Translations under genes and position numbers: made by a program | Assembly: GCA_964469265.1 (NCBI GenBank) | Contig: CAYXYF010000010.1 | Location: forward strand, 1 to 64,000 | DNA length: 64,000 nt | Source of the DNA: JAEYZS01 sp964469265 | GTDB lineage: Bacteria > Bdellovibrionota > Bdellovibrionia > Bdellovibrionales > JAEYZS01 | Reading direction: 5' to 3' | Shown: positions 25,533-35,321 of the stretch, piece after piece | Layout: each line of letters starts with the position of its first letter | How positions within the stretch are numbered: the first letter of the stretch is position 1 | Notes under the pieces: generated by a model | What the model was told of the DNA's origin: nothing | What the model saw: the letters and a program-made list of their open reading frames with translations, nothing else | Databases searched by the model: none

Positions 25533-25699
25533 AAAGAACCTCTGACTATGATGGTAGGAAACTTATATCTTAAAGTAAACTGAAGTTTTTCCAATATCCT
25601 GATGGACCTATTTTAAGTTTTTAATAAACTAATGTTTAGAACTGTCAGCAGCAGTTGAATATACTTGATCGCTAAGTCCATGGGTGTTGCAATTACCTA

Positions 25700-27898
25700 A
25701 TGGGAATAATTGGAAAAACAATGGTGGCCTTAAGCTATTTAACGGGCTTCCTCGTTAGCTTACAGTTCATCAAAGCGCAGGCCGTCTTCCTCTCGCATTA
25801 TAGTGCTAAGCAGTTGGTTTTTGCGATAATCTATCCCGTAGCCGCGTGGTTCTTTGTTTCCTTTGCTTTAAAACGCTTTGAATTTCGGAACCGTTTTGTA
25901 AAGACTTTTATCCCGATCTTTGTGTGTGCCATGGTCGTTTTAGTCTCTGCGATTGCACAAGTCGAACGTAACATAATTTATGTATTTATCTGGATATTTA
26001 TGGCAGGTCTTGTTTCCGAGGTCATGAGATGGGGCCTCTATGAAATGCTTGAACGATACGTTAGCCCTTCTAAAATTGGCTCAGTCTTTTCCTATCAAGC
26101 CATGGCCCAAGAAGTCGGTGTGCTTTCGGCGGTGGGGTTGTATGCGTTTTTTCCACTCATTACCTTAGGTCACATAGAGGTCGTCTCCGCTGCCATCGGC
26201 GGAGTCATGCTTTTGGTCTTACTGACTTTTCTAAACAAACGCCGCTTGGAGTTTCACTTTATTGCAAGAAAATCGAAGGACTTTAAGTTTTTCGACAAAG
26301 CCTATCAGCCCATATTTTTTAGTTTTCTTTTAATGGGATTGTTCACTGGCGTGTTCCGAATGTCTCAAGATAATCTTGTTAATGCCTTTTACAAAGACTA
26401 TGCGATTGATCAAATTCAGCTTCAAAGCATAATTTCTCGTGCCATGTTGATCGGTAGTTGTCTTCAAATGATGGCTGCCTTTATCAACGGACGATTTGTT
26501 GAGCGCTTTAGAGTATCTCCTATTAAGGTCATTGGTTCTGCTTGGACTATTCATATTATCGTCGGATTTATCGCTATTTTATCAAACAGTCTTTGGGGGC
26601 ATATTCTTTTTATGAGTATGTCGAAGGGCCTTGCAGGGTTCTATTATCCAGCGCTAAATAGATTATCGGGATCGTTTAAATATCTCAGTGGTTTGACTTT
26701 CCGATCAAACCATATTTTTGGAACAATTATTTTTGCAGCCCTTGTTTTTGCGCTGATACCTGAAGACTCGGTTCCGTTACCAGTTCTTTTGATCTCAACC
26801 TTTGTTTTGATCATTATTCAACTTTTTAGACTAAAAACCAGAATGGTTCCAATTCTTGAAGAAAACATTCGATCCAAACACATTGATGAATCAGTAAGAG
26901 CGGCGATTGGTCTTTCTTATCTTAAGCCCGATGACTTTGTGGAGCGCATGTCTGAGGTTTTGCATGAAAATCCCCATCAGCTTTTAAAAAAGCAAATCAT
27001 CTTGGGCTTAGGATATTCTAATGATCCTAAATCCTATGAGGTACTTCTGCATGAGTTTAGATCAGATAAAGAAGAAATTCAGATTACAGTTTTAGAAGCC
27101 CTAAGGGTTGCCAAGTCTTATCGTGCAACAAAATTTGCTTTAGATCTTGTTTTGTCTAATCGTAAAGCTTTGACTCCGCGAGTTCGTCTTAATGCTGCAC
27201 AAATGATTGCTGCTCTTTACGGGGAAAAGAGTATTCCCATACTGATGTTGGGTTTGCAGCTTGAAGATCCCCGGCAGTTGGCAAATGTTCTTGAGGCGTT
27301 GTCGCAATTTAAACATCCCGAGCTTATTGAAGTTTTTAAAAGCTATGTCAATTCACCGACGCCGCGAATTCGCGCCAACGCTCTCATGGGGCTTTTTCAG
27401 TTTCCGTCACAACGGGAACTTTACCGTTCCGAAATCTATAAGTCCCTGAGTATTCCTGAGATGCAAGAAGTTGGACAGAAGATTTCAATTTTCTATCTCA
27501 TAGGAAAAAATAAGAACAAAGAGTTCGCCGATACTTTAACGGATATGTTGGAGAAGCATGTAGGTGGCGTGAAGAACTTTGAAAAATTAGACTCTCTATC
27601 GCTTTCATATCTTCAAACGCTATCTTGGGCTTTACTAAGGCTGGGAGTTAAAGAGGGTAGAGATGTCTTTTTTGAATTACTCAAAACGACCTTCAAACAG
27701 CCCAAGGCCATGTCCCTTCTTCACTTCCTGTTACAGCTGGATCAAGAAGAACGTTACGATGCCATTGACCAGTGGATCAGTGGGTCTGATAACCCGTCAA
27801 CCACACGAGAAATGCTGATAGAATATTTTGAAAAATCAGGTCTTAATTTGCAAGAAGAAGTGGAATATCTAAAATCAATGAATTTGGTAAAGTTCTAA
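25700..27898 (+). CDS. MFS-like transporter fused to HEAT repeats
   Basis: A 732-residue protein in two parts. Residues 1 to about 390 carry around 12 hydrophobic helices, in the style of MFS or ADP/ATP-translocase-like carriers. Residues about 395-730 are soluble helical repeats of HEAT type (for example KKQIILGLGYSNDPKSYEVLLHEF, then EIQITVLEALRVAKS and PRVRLNAAQMIAALYGEKSI). The substrate is unknown. The soluble part probably lies in the cytoplasm and may dock a partner or regulate transport. No operon partner follows; a strong palindrome closes the gene. Confidence 0.75.
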   Translation: MGIIGKTMVALSYLTGFLVSLQFIKAQAVFLSHYSAKQLVFAIIYPVAAWFFVSFALKRFEFRNRFVKTFIPIFVCAMVVLVSAIAQVERNIIYVFIWIFMAGLVSEVMRWGLYEMLERYVSPSKIGSVFSYQAMAQEVGVLSAVGLYAFFPLITLGHIEVVSAAIGGVMLLVLLTFLNKRRLEFHFIARKSKDFKFFDKAYQPIFFSFLLMGLFTGVFRMSQDNLVNAFYKDYAIDQIQLQSIISRAMLIGSCLQMMAAFINGRFVERFRVSPIKVIGSAWTIHIIVGFIAILSNSLWGHILFMSMSKGLAGFYYPALNRLSGSFKYLSGLTFRSNHIFGTIIFAALVFALIPEDSVPLPVLLISTFVLIIIQLFRLKTRMVPILEENIRSKHIDESVRAAIGLSYLKPDDFVERMSEVLHENPHQLLKKQIILGLGYSNDPKSYEVLLHEFRSDKEEIQITVLEALRVAKSYRATKFALDLVLSNRKALTPRVRLNAAQMIAALYGEKSIPILMLGLQLEDPRQLANVLEALSQFKHPELIEVFKSYVNSPTPRIRANALMGLFQFPSQRELYRSEIYKSLSIPEMQEVGQKISIFYLIGKNKNKEFADTLTDMLEKHVGGVKNFEKLDSLSLSYLQTLSWALLRLGVKEGRDVFFELLKTTFKQPKAMSLLHFLLQLDQEERYDAIDQWISGSDNPSTTREMLIEYFEKSGLNLQEEVEYLKSMNLVKF

Positions 27899-27903
27899 AG
27901 AGT

Positions 27904-27929
27904 CTCCGTGATAAATATTTATCACGGAG
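27904..27929. terminator. Perfect 26-bp palindrome between convergent genes
   Basis: CTCCGTGATAAAT is followed directly by its exact complement ATTTATCACGGAG. As RNA either strand can form an 11-bp stem with a 4-base loop. It lies between the stops of the MFS-HEAT gene and the convergent lipoprotein gene, fitting a bidirectional terminator, though the T-tract is short. Confidence 0.65.
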
Positions 27930-27946
27930 TGATCTTTAACGGGTTA

Positions 27947-28555
27947 TTATCCGCAGTGGCCAGTGTAAGTGTAAACTCTTTGAACAGTCTCTTCGACGCT
28001 TGAGAATTTTGCTGCTTGAACCGTTTTATTTGAACGGAATAAGCTGATATTTGTTTCTCGCGTTGTTGTTCTGACAAAGAATCGTACATCTCTCCAGCCG
28101 CTCATAGTGTAAGTGACGATACGGCAGACGTGTTGGTAGCCGTTATAGTAGCACTCTTGTCTTTGAACTTGGTAAGAGCAAGTTTCTGTCTTCCATGTTT
28201 CTTGTGAATCCACATGGTTTGCTTGAACTTTGCCTTCGATGTCGTAGTGTTGGCCGCTTTGCGTGCTGTTAAGATAGAACTCACCAGAACCCTCAGGAAA
28301 TACGGTTCCCTTTGGAACTTTGAAAGAAGCCTTCATAACATCTTTTTTGTTGTCTGAAAGAGGAACAACTAATCGAACTTCTTTTTTGTTCGGAATCTCA
28401 ATGACTGCATGCCATTTTCCAGCAGGAACTTGGTTTGGTCCTTTTTTAGTATTGAAAGTCAGTGTTTCATTGCTGTGAAGTTGGCCAGTGATCGTGTCTT
28501 TACACGCTGTCAATGCAAACGCACAAAGCACAACTAATGATAGTTTACGTAACAT
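27947..28555 (-). CDS. Lipoprotein of unknown function
   Basis: A 202-residue protein with a lipoprotein signal (LRKLSLVVLCAFALTAC; lipobox LTAC, Cys18). The mature part is beta-rich and charged, with a mid-region Cys cluster (ETCSYQVQRQECYYNGYQHVC) and a terminal Cys (TGHCG). I recognise no family. GGGGAGGTAATC before the ATG is a strong ribosome-binding site. It stands alone between the palindromic terminator and the sdh operon. Confidence 0.75.
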   Translation of the reverse strand: MLRKLSLVVLCAFALTACKDTITGQLHSNETLTFNTKKGPNQVPAGKWHAVIEIPNKKEVRLVVPLSDNKKDVMKASFKVPKGTVFPEGSGEFYLNSTQSGQHYDIEGKVQANHVDSQETWKTETCSYQVQRQECYYNGYQHVCRIVTYTMSGWRDVRFFVRTTTRETNISLFRSNKTVQAAKFSSVEETVQRVYTYTGHCG

Positions 28556-28644
28556 GATTACCTCCCCGGTGAGACAATCACATTACATTTAGACACCCAT
28601 GTCAGCTGTTTTTTGGCCAATAACGCGGCATTGCTGCGAGGAGA

Positions 28645-29388
28645 TTAGTCCTCACAGGTTGCTTTTAGATATTCTGATTTCATACGGGCGATATGTATAA
28701 TAGAGATGTCCTTAGGACATGCGGCATGACATTCGCCGATATTTGTACAGTTCCCAAAGCCTTCTAAGTCGTGTTGTTTTACCATCTGGACGGCGCGGCT
28801 TTTGGCTTCAACTTGTCCTTGTGGTAAATAGGCGAGATGGCTCACTTTTGCCGCAGTAAATAGGGAAGCTGAAGCATTCGGGCAAGCGGCAACGCAAGCA
28901 CCGCATCCGATACATTGAGCAGCGTCCATGGCCTTATCTGCAATTTCTTTTCCGATAAGGATTGAATTGGCATCAGGTTGCGGGCCTGTTTTGACATTAA
29001 CATATCCACCAGCTTGTTGAATGCGATCAAAAGCGGTGCGATCCACAACAAGATCCTTTATCACAGGGAATGCTTTTGCTCTAAATGGTTCAATAACGAT
29101 CGTATCACCATCTTTAAAAGATCTCATATGAAGTTGGCAAACGGTGATCTCTCTTAAGGGACCGTGGGCCTGACCGTTGATCATACACCCACAAGTTCCG
29201 CAAATGCCCTCTCGGCAATCACTATCAAACTCAATGGGTCTCTCGTTTTTCTTTGTCAAAGTTTCATTTACAAAATCCAACATTTCTAAAAAAGACATAT
29301 CAGGAGAGATATCCTCGGCTCTATAGGTTACAAATTTTCCTTCTTTGTCTTTAGACTCTTGTCGCCATACCACGAGATTTAAGTTCAT
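28645..29388 (-). CDS. sdhB: Succinate dehydrogenase/fumarate reductase iron-sulfur subunit
   Basis: Carries electrons from the flavoprotein to quinone at the inner membrane. The 247-residue protein has the N-terminal 2Fe-2S ferredoxin domain (DCREGICGTCGCMINGQ, then a distant Cys in TVCQLH), a 4Fe-4S motif CIGCGACVAACP and a 3Fe-4S-type motif CTNIGECHAACP. It lies 11 bases after sdhA and ends the sdhC-sdhA-sdhB operon. The subunit pattern matches the Bacillus/Wolinella type rather than E. coli SdhCDAB. Confidence 0.95.
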   Translation of the reverse strand: MNLNLVVWRQESKDKEGKFVTYRAEDISPDMSFLEMLDFVNETLTKKNERPIEFDSDCREGICGTCGCMINGQAHGPLREITVCQLHMRSFKDGDTIVIEPFRAKAFPVIKDLVVDRTAFDRIQQAGGYVNVKTGPQPDANSILIGKEIADKAMDAAQCIGCGACVAACPNASASLFTAAKVSHLAYLPQGQVEAKSRAVQMVKQHDLEGFGNCTNIGECHAACPKDISIIHIARMKSEYLKATCED

Positions 29389-29399
29389 TGTTGTCTTCC

Positions 29400-31322
29400 T
29401 TATTTGTAGCTACGTTCAGCAAGTTTTACGTTTTCGAATGTGAGTTCTTCTTTATGAAGAACTTGGGGTTGGTTTGCGCCCTTGTACTCCCAAGCTGCGA
29501 CATAACTAAAGTTCTTATCATCTCTCTTTGCTTCACCCTCTTGTGTTTGGCTTTCGTCTCTGAAGTGACCACCACAAGATTCGGCCCTATGAAGAGCATC
29601 ACGAGCAATAAGTTCGGAGAGTTCAAAGAAGTCCTCGACTCTACCAGCCATTTCTAAGGCTTTATTGAGTTCTTCACCAGTTCCAGTCAGCTTGAGATTG
29701 GTATAAAATTCTTCTTTGAGTTTTGGAATTCTCTCAAGGGCTTCTTTTAGGCCAGCTTCATTTCTTGCCATGCCAACTTTATCCCAATTGAGCTTGCCCA
29801 GCTCTCGGTAAAACTCCATGACAGTTTTTTTACCCTTTGAGCCAACCTCAACAAGACGAGAAATTCCAGCTTTCACTTGCTTTTCTGTTTCAACAAACTC
29901 TGGTGTATCTGTTGTGATTGCAGAGAATTTCTCTGAAGCAATGTAGTCTCCCAAAGTATAAGGGATCACAAAGTATCCATCAGCAAGACCTTGCATCAGA
30001 GCTGAAGCCCCAAGTCTATTAGCTCCATGATCTGAGAAGTTTGCTTCCCCAAGAGCATAAAGCCCTGGAACAGTGGTCATTAAGTTGTAATCCACCCATA
30101 AACCACCCATTGTGTAATGAATTGCAGGGTAGATCTTCATAGGTGTTGTGTATGGATCCTCGCCAGTGATTTGTTTGTACATATCAAAAAGATTTCCATA
30201 GCGGTCTTTAATAGCCTGTAAACCATCTCGTTTAATGGCATCTTTAAAATCAAGATAGACAGCTTGTCCCGTAGGACCCACACCTAAACCATTATCACAG
30301 ACTTCCTTGGCATTTCTTGAAGCCACGTCACGCGGAACGAGGTTCCCAAAGCTTGGGTATTTTTCTTCAAGATAGTAGTAGCGCTCTGACTCTGGAATTT
30401 GAGCTGGATCTTTTTTTGAATCTTCTTTCTTTTTTGGAACCCACACACGTCCATCGTTTCTTAAAGATTCACTCATCAAGGTGAGCTTAGATTGATGGTG
30501 CCCTGAAACAGGAATGCAGGTTGGGTGAATCTGTATATAGCAAGGATTTGCAAAATAGGCACCACGCTTGTGGGCTCTCCACGTTGCTGTCGCATTGGAG
30601 TTATGTGCGTTTGTTGATAGGAAGTACGCACGGCCATACCCACCAGTACAAAGAAGGACTGCATCACCTGCGTAGCGCTCAATTTCTCCAGTCACTAAGT
30701 TTCTGCAAATAATTCCACGAGCTTTTCCGTCGACGATAACAAGATCAAGCATCTCTCTTCTGGAATAGTTTTGAACTTTTCCGGAAGCGATATTTTTCAT
30801 AAGTGCACTGTAGGCGCCTAAAAGAAGTTGTTGGCCAGTTTGCCCTCTTGCATAGAAGGTTCTTGAAAGTTGTGCACCACCAAATGATCTATTCGCTAGA
30901 GCGCCACCATATTCCCGAGCAAAGGGAACACCTTGAGCGACACACTGATCGATAATATTTGCGCTGACTTGAGCTAAACGGTAAACGTTGGCCTCACGCG
31001 CGCGATAGTCACCACCTTTAATTGTGTCGTAGAAAAGTTTTTGAATGCTATCGCCATCATTTGGATAGTTTTTTGCCGCATTAATCCCGCCCTGAGCCGC
31101 AATGGAGTGCGCGCGGCGTGGACTATCCTGGATACAAAACGTTTTTACATTATAGCCAAGCTCTGCAAGGGAAGCTGCTGCGGATGCGCCAGCAAGGCCT
31201 GTACCGACAACAAGAATAGTGTGCTTTCTTTTGTTATTGGGGTTGACCAATTTGATATTGAATTTGTGGTTGTCCCATTTATCTTTTAGAGGACCATCAG
31301 GGATTTTCGAATTGAGTGCCAT
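29400..31322 (-). CDS. sdhA: Succinate dehydrogenase/fumarate reductase flavoprotein subunit
   Basis: Oxidises succinate to fumarate (or the reverse). The 640-residue protein has the FAD-binding ILVVGTGLAGASAAASLAELG (about 36-56), the covalent-FAD segment RRAHSIAAQGGINAA with His72, the substrate region HPTCIP, the GLYALGEANFSDHGANRLGASAL motif, and the C-terminal RDALHRAESCGGHFRDE catalytic-domain signature. Order sdhC-sdhA-sdhB and the single membrane subunit favour a type B enzyme that couples to menaquinone. Direction in vivo cannot be read from sequence. Confidence 0.96.
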   Translation of the reverse strand: MALNSKIPDGPLKDKWDNHKFNIKLVNPNNKRKHTILVVGTGLAGASAAASLAELGYNVKTFCIQDSPRRAHSIAAQGGINAAKNYPNDGDSIQKLFYDTIKGGDYRAREANVYRLAQVSANIIDQCVAQGVPFAREYGGALANRSFGGAQLSRTFYARGQTGQQLLLGAYSALMKNIASGKVQNYSRREMLDLVIVDGKARGIICRNLVTGEIERYAGDAVLLCTGGYGRAYFLSTNAHNSNATATWRAHKRGAYFANPCYIQIHPTCIPVSGHHQSKLTLMSESLRNDGRVWVPKKKEDSKKDPAQIPESERYYYLEEKYPSFGNLVPRDVASRNAKEVCDNGLGVGPTGQAVYLDFKDAIKRDGLQAIKDRYGNLFDMYKQITGEDPYTTPMKIYPAIHYTMGGLWVDYNLMTTVPGLYALGEANFSDHGANRLGASALMQGLADGYFVIPYTLGDYIASEKFSAITTDTPEFVETEKQVKAGISRLVEVGSKGKKTVMEFYRELGKLNWDKVGMARNEAGLKEALERIPKLKEEFYTNLKLTGTGEELNKALEMAGRVEDFFELSELIARDALHRAESCGGHFRDESQTQEGEAKRDDKNFSYVAAWEYKGANQPQVLHKEELTFENVKLAERSYK

Positions 31323-31338
31323 TGTTGAAAGCTCCTAA

Positions 31339-32025
31339 CTATCTAAAGTAAATCCAAACTGGAATTCCTAAAAAGCCCAGGGAAATAACGATTGCTAAAA
31401 TAATGGAAAGTTTTTGTAAAAGACCGTGGAGGCTCGGGTTGCGCAGCCCTAAAGACTGAAATGCGCTCCAAAAACCATGCTTCATGTGTATGCCCAGAAT
31501 AATCATGCTGAAACTATAAATCACGACGTAAACCGGATTTTGAAAGGTTTCAATGACAAGACGGTGAAGATCGCGGATCTGTTGTCCGTCGAGATCAACG
31601 ATATACCCGTCAATGATTCCCGCACCAAAACGAAATTGCCAGACGTGTAAAAGGATAAATAAAAGTAATAACGCTCCTGTTATGGGCATAAAGCGAGATG
31701 AAATATCAGCGCGGCTTGGGCCACCTTTACTCTGATAGTTTTTGTAGGGAACAGGGCGCGCAGCGCGGTTTGCCCGAGTAATAGCAATGGCCGTAGCAAT
31801 GTGTGCCACAAACAAAAAAACCAAACCTATTTCTGCAGCGATGTAGAGCGGTCCCATGGACGTCAGCATATTTGCGTAGGCATTAAAAGACTGACCCTCA
31901 GGCAAATAGAGGGACAGGTTTCCTAACAGATGGGTTATGACAAAAAGAATGAGTAAAAGTCCTGTCAGCGCCATAGTGTATTTTTGAAATACACTCGAAC
32001 GCAGAATATGATTCCAGTGGGCCAT
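31339..32025 (-). CDS. sdhC: Succinate dehydrogenase cytochrome b558 subunit
   Basis: Membrane anchor of the enzyme. The 228-residue protein has about five hydrophobic helices with histidines placed as in diheme cytochrome b558 (VITHLLGN, FVAHIATAIA, LLHVWQFRF, GIHMKHGFWSAF). One large anchor subunit with two hemes is the Bacillus/Wolinella arrangement suited to menaquinone. GATAGGAGCAGC precedes the ATG. It is first in the sdh operon and divergent from the polyprenyl synthase gene across 225 bases, which presumably hold both promoters. Confidence 0.93.
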   Translation of the reverse strand: MAHWNHILRSSVFQKYTMALTGLLLILFVITHLLGNLSLYLPEGQSFNAYANMLTSMGPLYIAAEIGLVFLFVAHIATAIAITRANRAARPVPYKNYQSKGGPSRADISSRFMPITGALLLLFILLHVWQFRFGAGIIDGYIVDLDGQQIRDLHRLVIETFQNPVYVVIYSFSMIILGIHMKHGFWSAFQSLGLRNPSLHGLLQKLSIILAIVISLGFLGIPVWIYFR

Positions 32026-32250
32026 GCTGCTCCTATCTTAGTTGACTCCGAATGGGTTATTATCAGTTGGATTTCATTAAATAAAATCGCACGAACTTAG
32101 GGTGAGATCAACTAATTACGCGACCTTGGATCTGAGCAGGTCAATAATATAAATAATGTACGGCGTTAAATGGTCAGCTATTTCATGTTGTTGTTTGGCT
32201 AATGTCCTTAAGATGGGGTATTTATTCGGGTCTTGAATAAGGAGCGGAAT

Positions 32251-33219
32251 TTGACCGATCTACTGTCGCCTGTGAAAAACTCAATCGAGAATCTTGATCT
32301 CGTCCTGCGGACCAAACATTCGGTACCTGAAATCCCCGAGCTCCTAAACCGAACAGTTTTAGTCGGTGGAAAGCGATTAAGGCCAGCACTTTGCTTTTTA
32401 ATGGGACAAGCGCTTGGAGTTTCCATTGAGAAAATGGAACCTTTCGCTCGCGCAGCCGAGTTCACACACTCTGCATCTCTTGCTCATGATGATGTTGTTG
32501 ATAATGCCACAACTCGTAGAAGCTTCCGTACGATCAATGCAGAGTCTTCAAGCAAAAGAGCAGTTCTTGCTGGAGATCTTCTTTTAGCAAGGGTCATGGT
32601 TGAGCTTTCGCTCCAAGGCGACATTGATATTATTCATGACTTGGCTCGAGTCGTTGAAGATCTTGTCAACGGGGAGTGGTTACAAATCGATATTCGTGGA
32701 AACATCAACACCACTCAAGAAGAGCTTATTGAAGTTTCAAAACGAAAAACTGCAAGCCTTATGAGTTGGTGTTGTGCCGTGGCTGCAAGAAAGTCTGAGA
32801 AGAACTCAGCGGACCTACGTCAATTATGCGCAGATTTTGGAGAAAATCTGGGTATTGCATTTCAAATGATTGACGATGTGATTGATTTTGCCCAAGAGGG
32901 TGAAAAAGATTTTGCAAAAGATCTTAAAGAAGCCATCGTTAACTATGTCATTAGTGACTTGTTAAAAAGAAAGCCTGAGTACAAAGAAGAGACACAAAAG
33001 CTTTTAGGTCAGAGCGAGATTGAAGTATTCCCATGGACAGAAGCTGATTTGGCCCAGTCCATGGAAAACATCCGAAGTCTTTCCAATGTTTATTTAACTA
33101 GAGCCAACGCTAAATTAACTGAAATTCGAAAAATCGTAAATCCGACAACATCATCAGAACTTGATAGTTTTAAATCTCTTGAAAACCTTATTCAGTTCTT
33201 AAGTATAAGGGGGCACTGA
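32251..33219 (+). CDS. Polyprenyl diphosphate synthase
   Basis: Chain-elongating trans-prenyltransferase that builds the isoprenoid tail, most likely of menaquinone. It has GGKRLRPAL, the first Asp-rich motif HDDVVDNATTRR (DDxxD at about 80-84) and the second motif QMIDDVIDF (about 205-213). I choose the TTG at 32251 because AAGGAG lies six bases upstream; the longer TTG at 32233 has no such site. The product is then 322 residues, the usual size. It overlaps the next gene by TGATG, heading the shikimate operon. Chain length cannot be fixed by eye. Confidence 0.9.
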   Translation: MTDLLSPVKNSIENLDLVLRTKHSVPEIPELLNRTVLVGGKRLRPALCFLMGQALGVSIEKMEPFARAAEFTHSASLAHDDVVDNATTRRSFRTINAESSSKRAVLAGDLLLARVMVELSLQGDIDIIHDLARVVEDLVNGEWLQIDIRGNINTTQEELIEVSKRKTASLMSWCCAVAARKSEKNSADLRQLCADFGENLGIAFQMIDDVIDFAQEGEKDFAKDLKEAIVNYVISDLLKRKPEYKEETQKLLGQSEIEVFPWTEADLAQSMENIRSLSNVYLTRANAKLTEIRKIVNPTTSSELDSFKSLENLIQFLSIRGH

Positions 33220-34037
33220 TGGAATTTCCGTTAAGCGCGCAAACCCCCGATAAAGAAAAAACATGTATTCAAGTGGGACCCGTTGAGTTTAAACCAAATT
33301 CTTTTATCGTTATAGCAGGACCATGTTCTATTGAGAGTGAAGAGCAAGCCTTTGAGATTGCAACAGCTGTAAAGAAGTCTGGAGCTAACATCTTACGAGG
33401 CGGAGCTTTTAAACCGAGGACATCTCCTTATTCCTTTCAAGGTTTAGGGAAGGAAGGTCTAAAGATACTTGCAAACGTCAAACGAGAACTCAATATTCCG
33501 ATCATTACAGAAGTTTTGGATGTACGTGATATTGAAGCCGTTGCAGAAGTTGCTGACATTGTGCAGATTGGAACGCGCAATATGCAAAACTTTGCTCTAC
33601 TTAAAGAAATCGGCAACATCCGAAAACCAGTATTACTGAAGCGCGGACTCTCCGCCACGATTAAAGAATGGCTCTTAAGTGCTGAGTATATTTTAAAACA
33701 AGGCAACGATCAGGTCATATTATGTGAAAGAGGAATTCGTTCCTTTGATCCCGAGACAAGAAATTTATTAGATCTTTCAGCGGTTGCCCTTATTAAAGAA
33801 ATGAGTCACTTGCCAGTTATCGTGGACCCTAGCCATGCTCTAGGCCGTAGAGATCTTATTGAACCAATGAGCCGTGCAGCACTTGCTTGTGGAAGTTACG
33901 GCGTTATGGTTGAAGTCCATGACCGACCAGAAAACGCACTCTCTGATGGCGCTCAAGCCATTAACTATGAACAATTTGATCACTTATTTAAAAATTTAAA
34001 GAAAGTCGCAACGGCGTTAGACATCCAAATCCCTTAA
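33219..34037 (+). CDS. aroF: 3-deoxy-7-phosphoheptulonate synthase (DAHP synthase), type I-beta
   Basis: First step of the shikimate pathway: PEP plus erythrose-4-phosphate to DAHP. The 272-residue TIM barrel has IAGPCSIES, GGAFKPRTSPYSFQG, QIGTRNMQNF, LLKRGLSATIKEWL, CERGIRSFDPETRN, DPSHALGRRDL and VEVHDRPENALSDGAQA. It belongs to the I-beta/KDO8PS-like class. Only about 25 residues precede the barrel, so there is no ACT/ferredoxin-like or chorismate-mutase regulatory domain; allosteric feedback by these known routes is not expected. The start overlaps the upstream stop. Confidence 0.94.
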   Translation: MEFPLSAQTPDKEKTCIQVGPVEFKPNSFIVIAGPCSIESEEQAFEIATAVKKSGANILRGGAFKPRTSPYSFQGLGKEGLKILANVKRELNIPIITEVLDVRDIEAVAEVADIVQIGTRNMQNFALLKEIGNIRKPVLLKRGLSATIKEWLLSAEYILKQGNDQVILCERGIRSFDPETRNLLDLSAVALIKEMSHLPVIVDPSHALGRRDLIEPMSRAALACGSYGVMVEVHDRPENALSDGAQAINYEQFDHLFKNLKKVATALDIQIP

Positions 34038-34052
34038 TGAGAAGAGGTCTCT

Positions 34053-35321
34053 ATGAGATTTCAATCTAAATCAACAATCCACGGCAGTCCGAAGTTGCCA
34101 GGTGATAAATCGATATCCCATCGATGTTTGATTATGGCTTCGCTGGCTCAGGGGAAATCCACATTCAAAAATTTATCGCAAGCTGAAGATGTTCTTTCGA
34201 CGCAAAAACTTTTAATGGACCTTGGCGTAGAAATCATTAGCTCTGGCCAAGACGTTCAAGTGTTTTCAAATGGCACTTATCTGAACCCCAAAAAAACTCT
34301 AGACTGCGGCAACGCGGGCACCTTAATGAGACTTATGATGGGAGTACTTTGCGGAAAAAAAATTTCTGCAACTCTTGTAGGAGATGAATCTCTATCTGCG
34401 CGCCCTATGAAAAGAGTTTCAGAGCCGCTTCTTAAGATGGGAGCAGCTCTTAAGTTAGAAAACAATGAGTTTTCGCCCGTACAAATTGAACCATCTGAGT
34501 TAACCGCCACATCCTATGAGCTTCAGGTGCCATCGGCTCAAGTGAAATCTGCAATCCTCTTTGCAGCGCTAAACGCAGTCGGGGAAACTCGACTGACGGG
34601 AAAAATTCAATCCCGCGATCATACGGAACGGCTTTTAAAACTCTTTGGTGTGGATCTTAAAGTCTCAAACGAAGAAATATTAATTTCTGGAAATCAAAGC
34701 TTAAAACCTATTCATTACACTGTTCCAAAAGATATTTCAGCGGCAAGTTTTTGGATCGCAGCCACACTCTTATCTAAAAGCGGCGAGAGCCTACTACGTG
34801 AGGTTGGAGTAAACCCCACACGCACAGGTTTTGTCGACGTGTTAAAGTCTGCGGGCGCTGATATAAAGATCGATGTCACTATCGATAGCCCAGAACCCAT
34901 GGCCGACATTAGAGCCAAGAACTCTCGACTATCGGGCTTTCATATTCGATCACATCAAATCGCGACATTGGTAGATGAAGTTCCATTACTTGCATTGATT
35001 GCAACTCAGTGTGAAGGAGATACAATCATTGAAGGTGTCGAAGAACTCCGATACAAAGAAACAGATAGAGTCCAGGCGACCGTTGAAGCCATAGAAGCTT
35101 TAGGTGGAGTTGTGGAAGTGCGCGGAAAAGATCTTTATATTCGGGGCAGACAGACGTTGCGTGGCGGCCGAGTGAATTCTTATGGTGATCATCGGATTGC
35201 AATGATGGCAGCAGTTGCACGTTATTGCGTGACAAGTTCTGTCGAGGTTTCAAATATAGATTGCGTGAGAATTTCTGATCCGTATTTTATTCAAAACATG
35301 CATGAACTGGAGATGCAGTGA
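34053..35321 (+). CDS. aroA: 5-enolpyruvylshikimate-3-phosphate synthase
   Basis: Transfers the enolpyruvyl group of PEP to shikimate-3-phosphate. The 422-residue protein has LPGDKSISHRCLIMASLAQG at the start, the LDCGNAGTLMRLMMG loop, DESLSARPMKRV, SAQVKSAILFAAL, VDEVPLLALIA, EELRYKETDRV and GDHRIAMM. All conserved substrate residues in these motifs appear intact. GAGAAGAGG is the ribosome-binding site. Its TGA overlaps the GTG start of aroE. Confidence 0.97.
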   Translation: MRFQSKSTIHGSPKLPGDKSISHRCLIMASLAQGKSTFKNLSQAEDVLSTQKLLMDLGVEIISSGQDVQVFSNGTYLNPKKTLDCGNAGTLMRLMMGVLCGKKISATLVGDESLSARPMKRVSEPLLKMGAALKLENNEFSPVQIEPSELTATSYELQVPSAQVKSAILFAALNAVGETRLTGKIQSRDHTERLLKLFGVDLKVSNEEILISGNQSLKPIHYTVPKDISAASFWIAATLLSKSGESLLREVGVNPTRTGFVDVLKSAGADIKIDVTIDSPEPMADIRAKNSRLSGFHIRSHQIATLVDEVPLLALIATQCEGDTIIEGVEELRYKETDRVQATVEAIEALGGVVEVRGKDLYIRGRQTLRGGRVNSYGDHRIAMMAAVARYCVTSSVEVSNIDCVRISDPYFIQNMHELEMQ

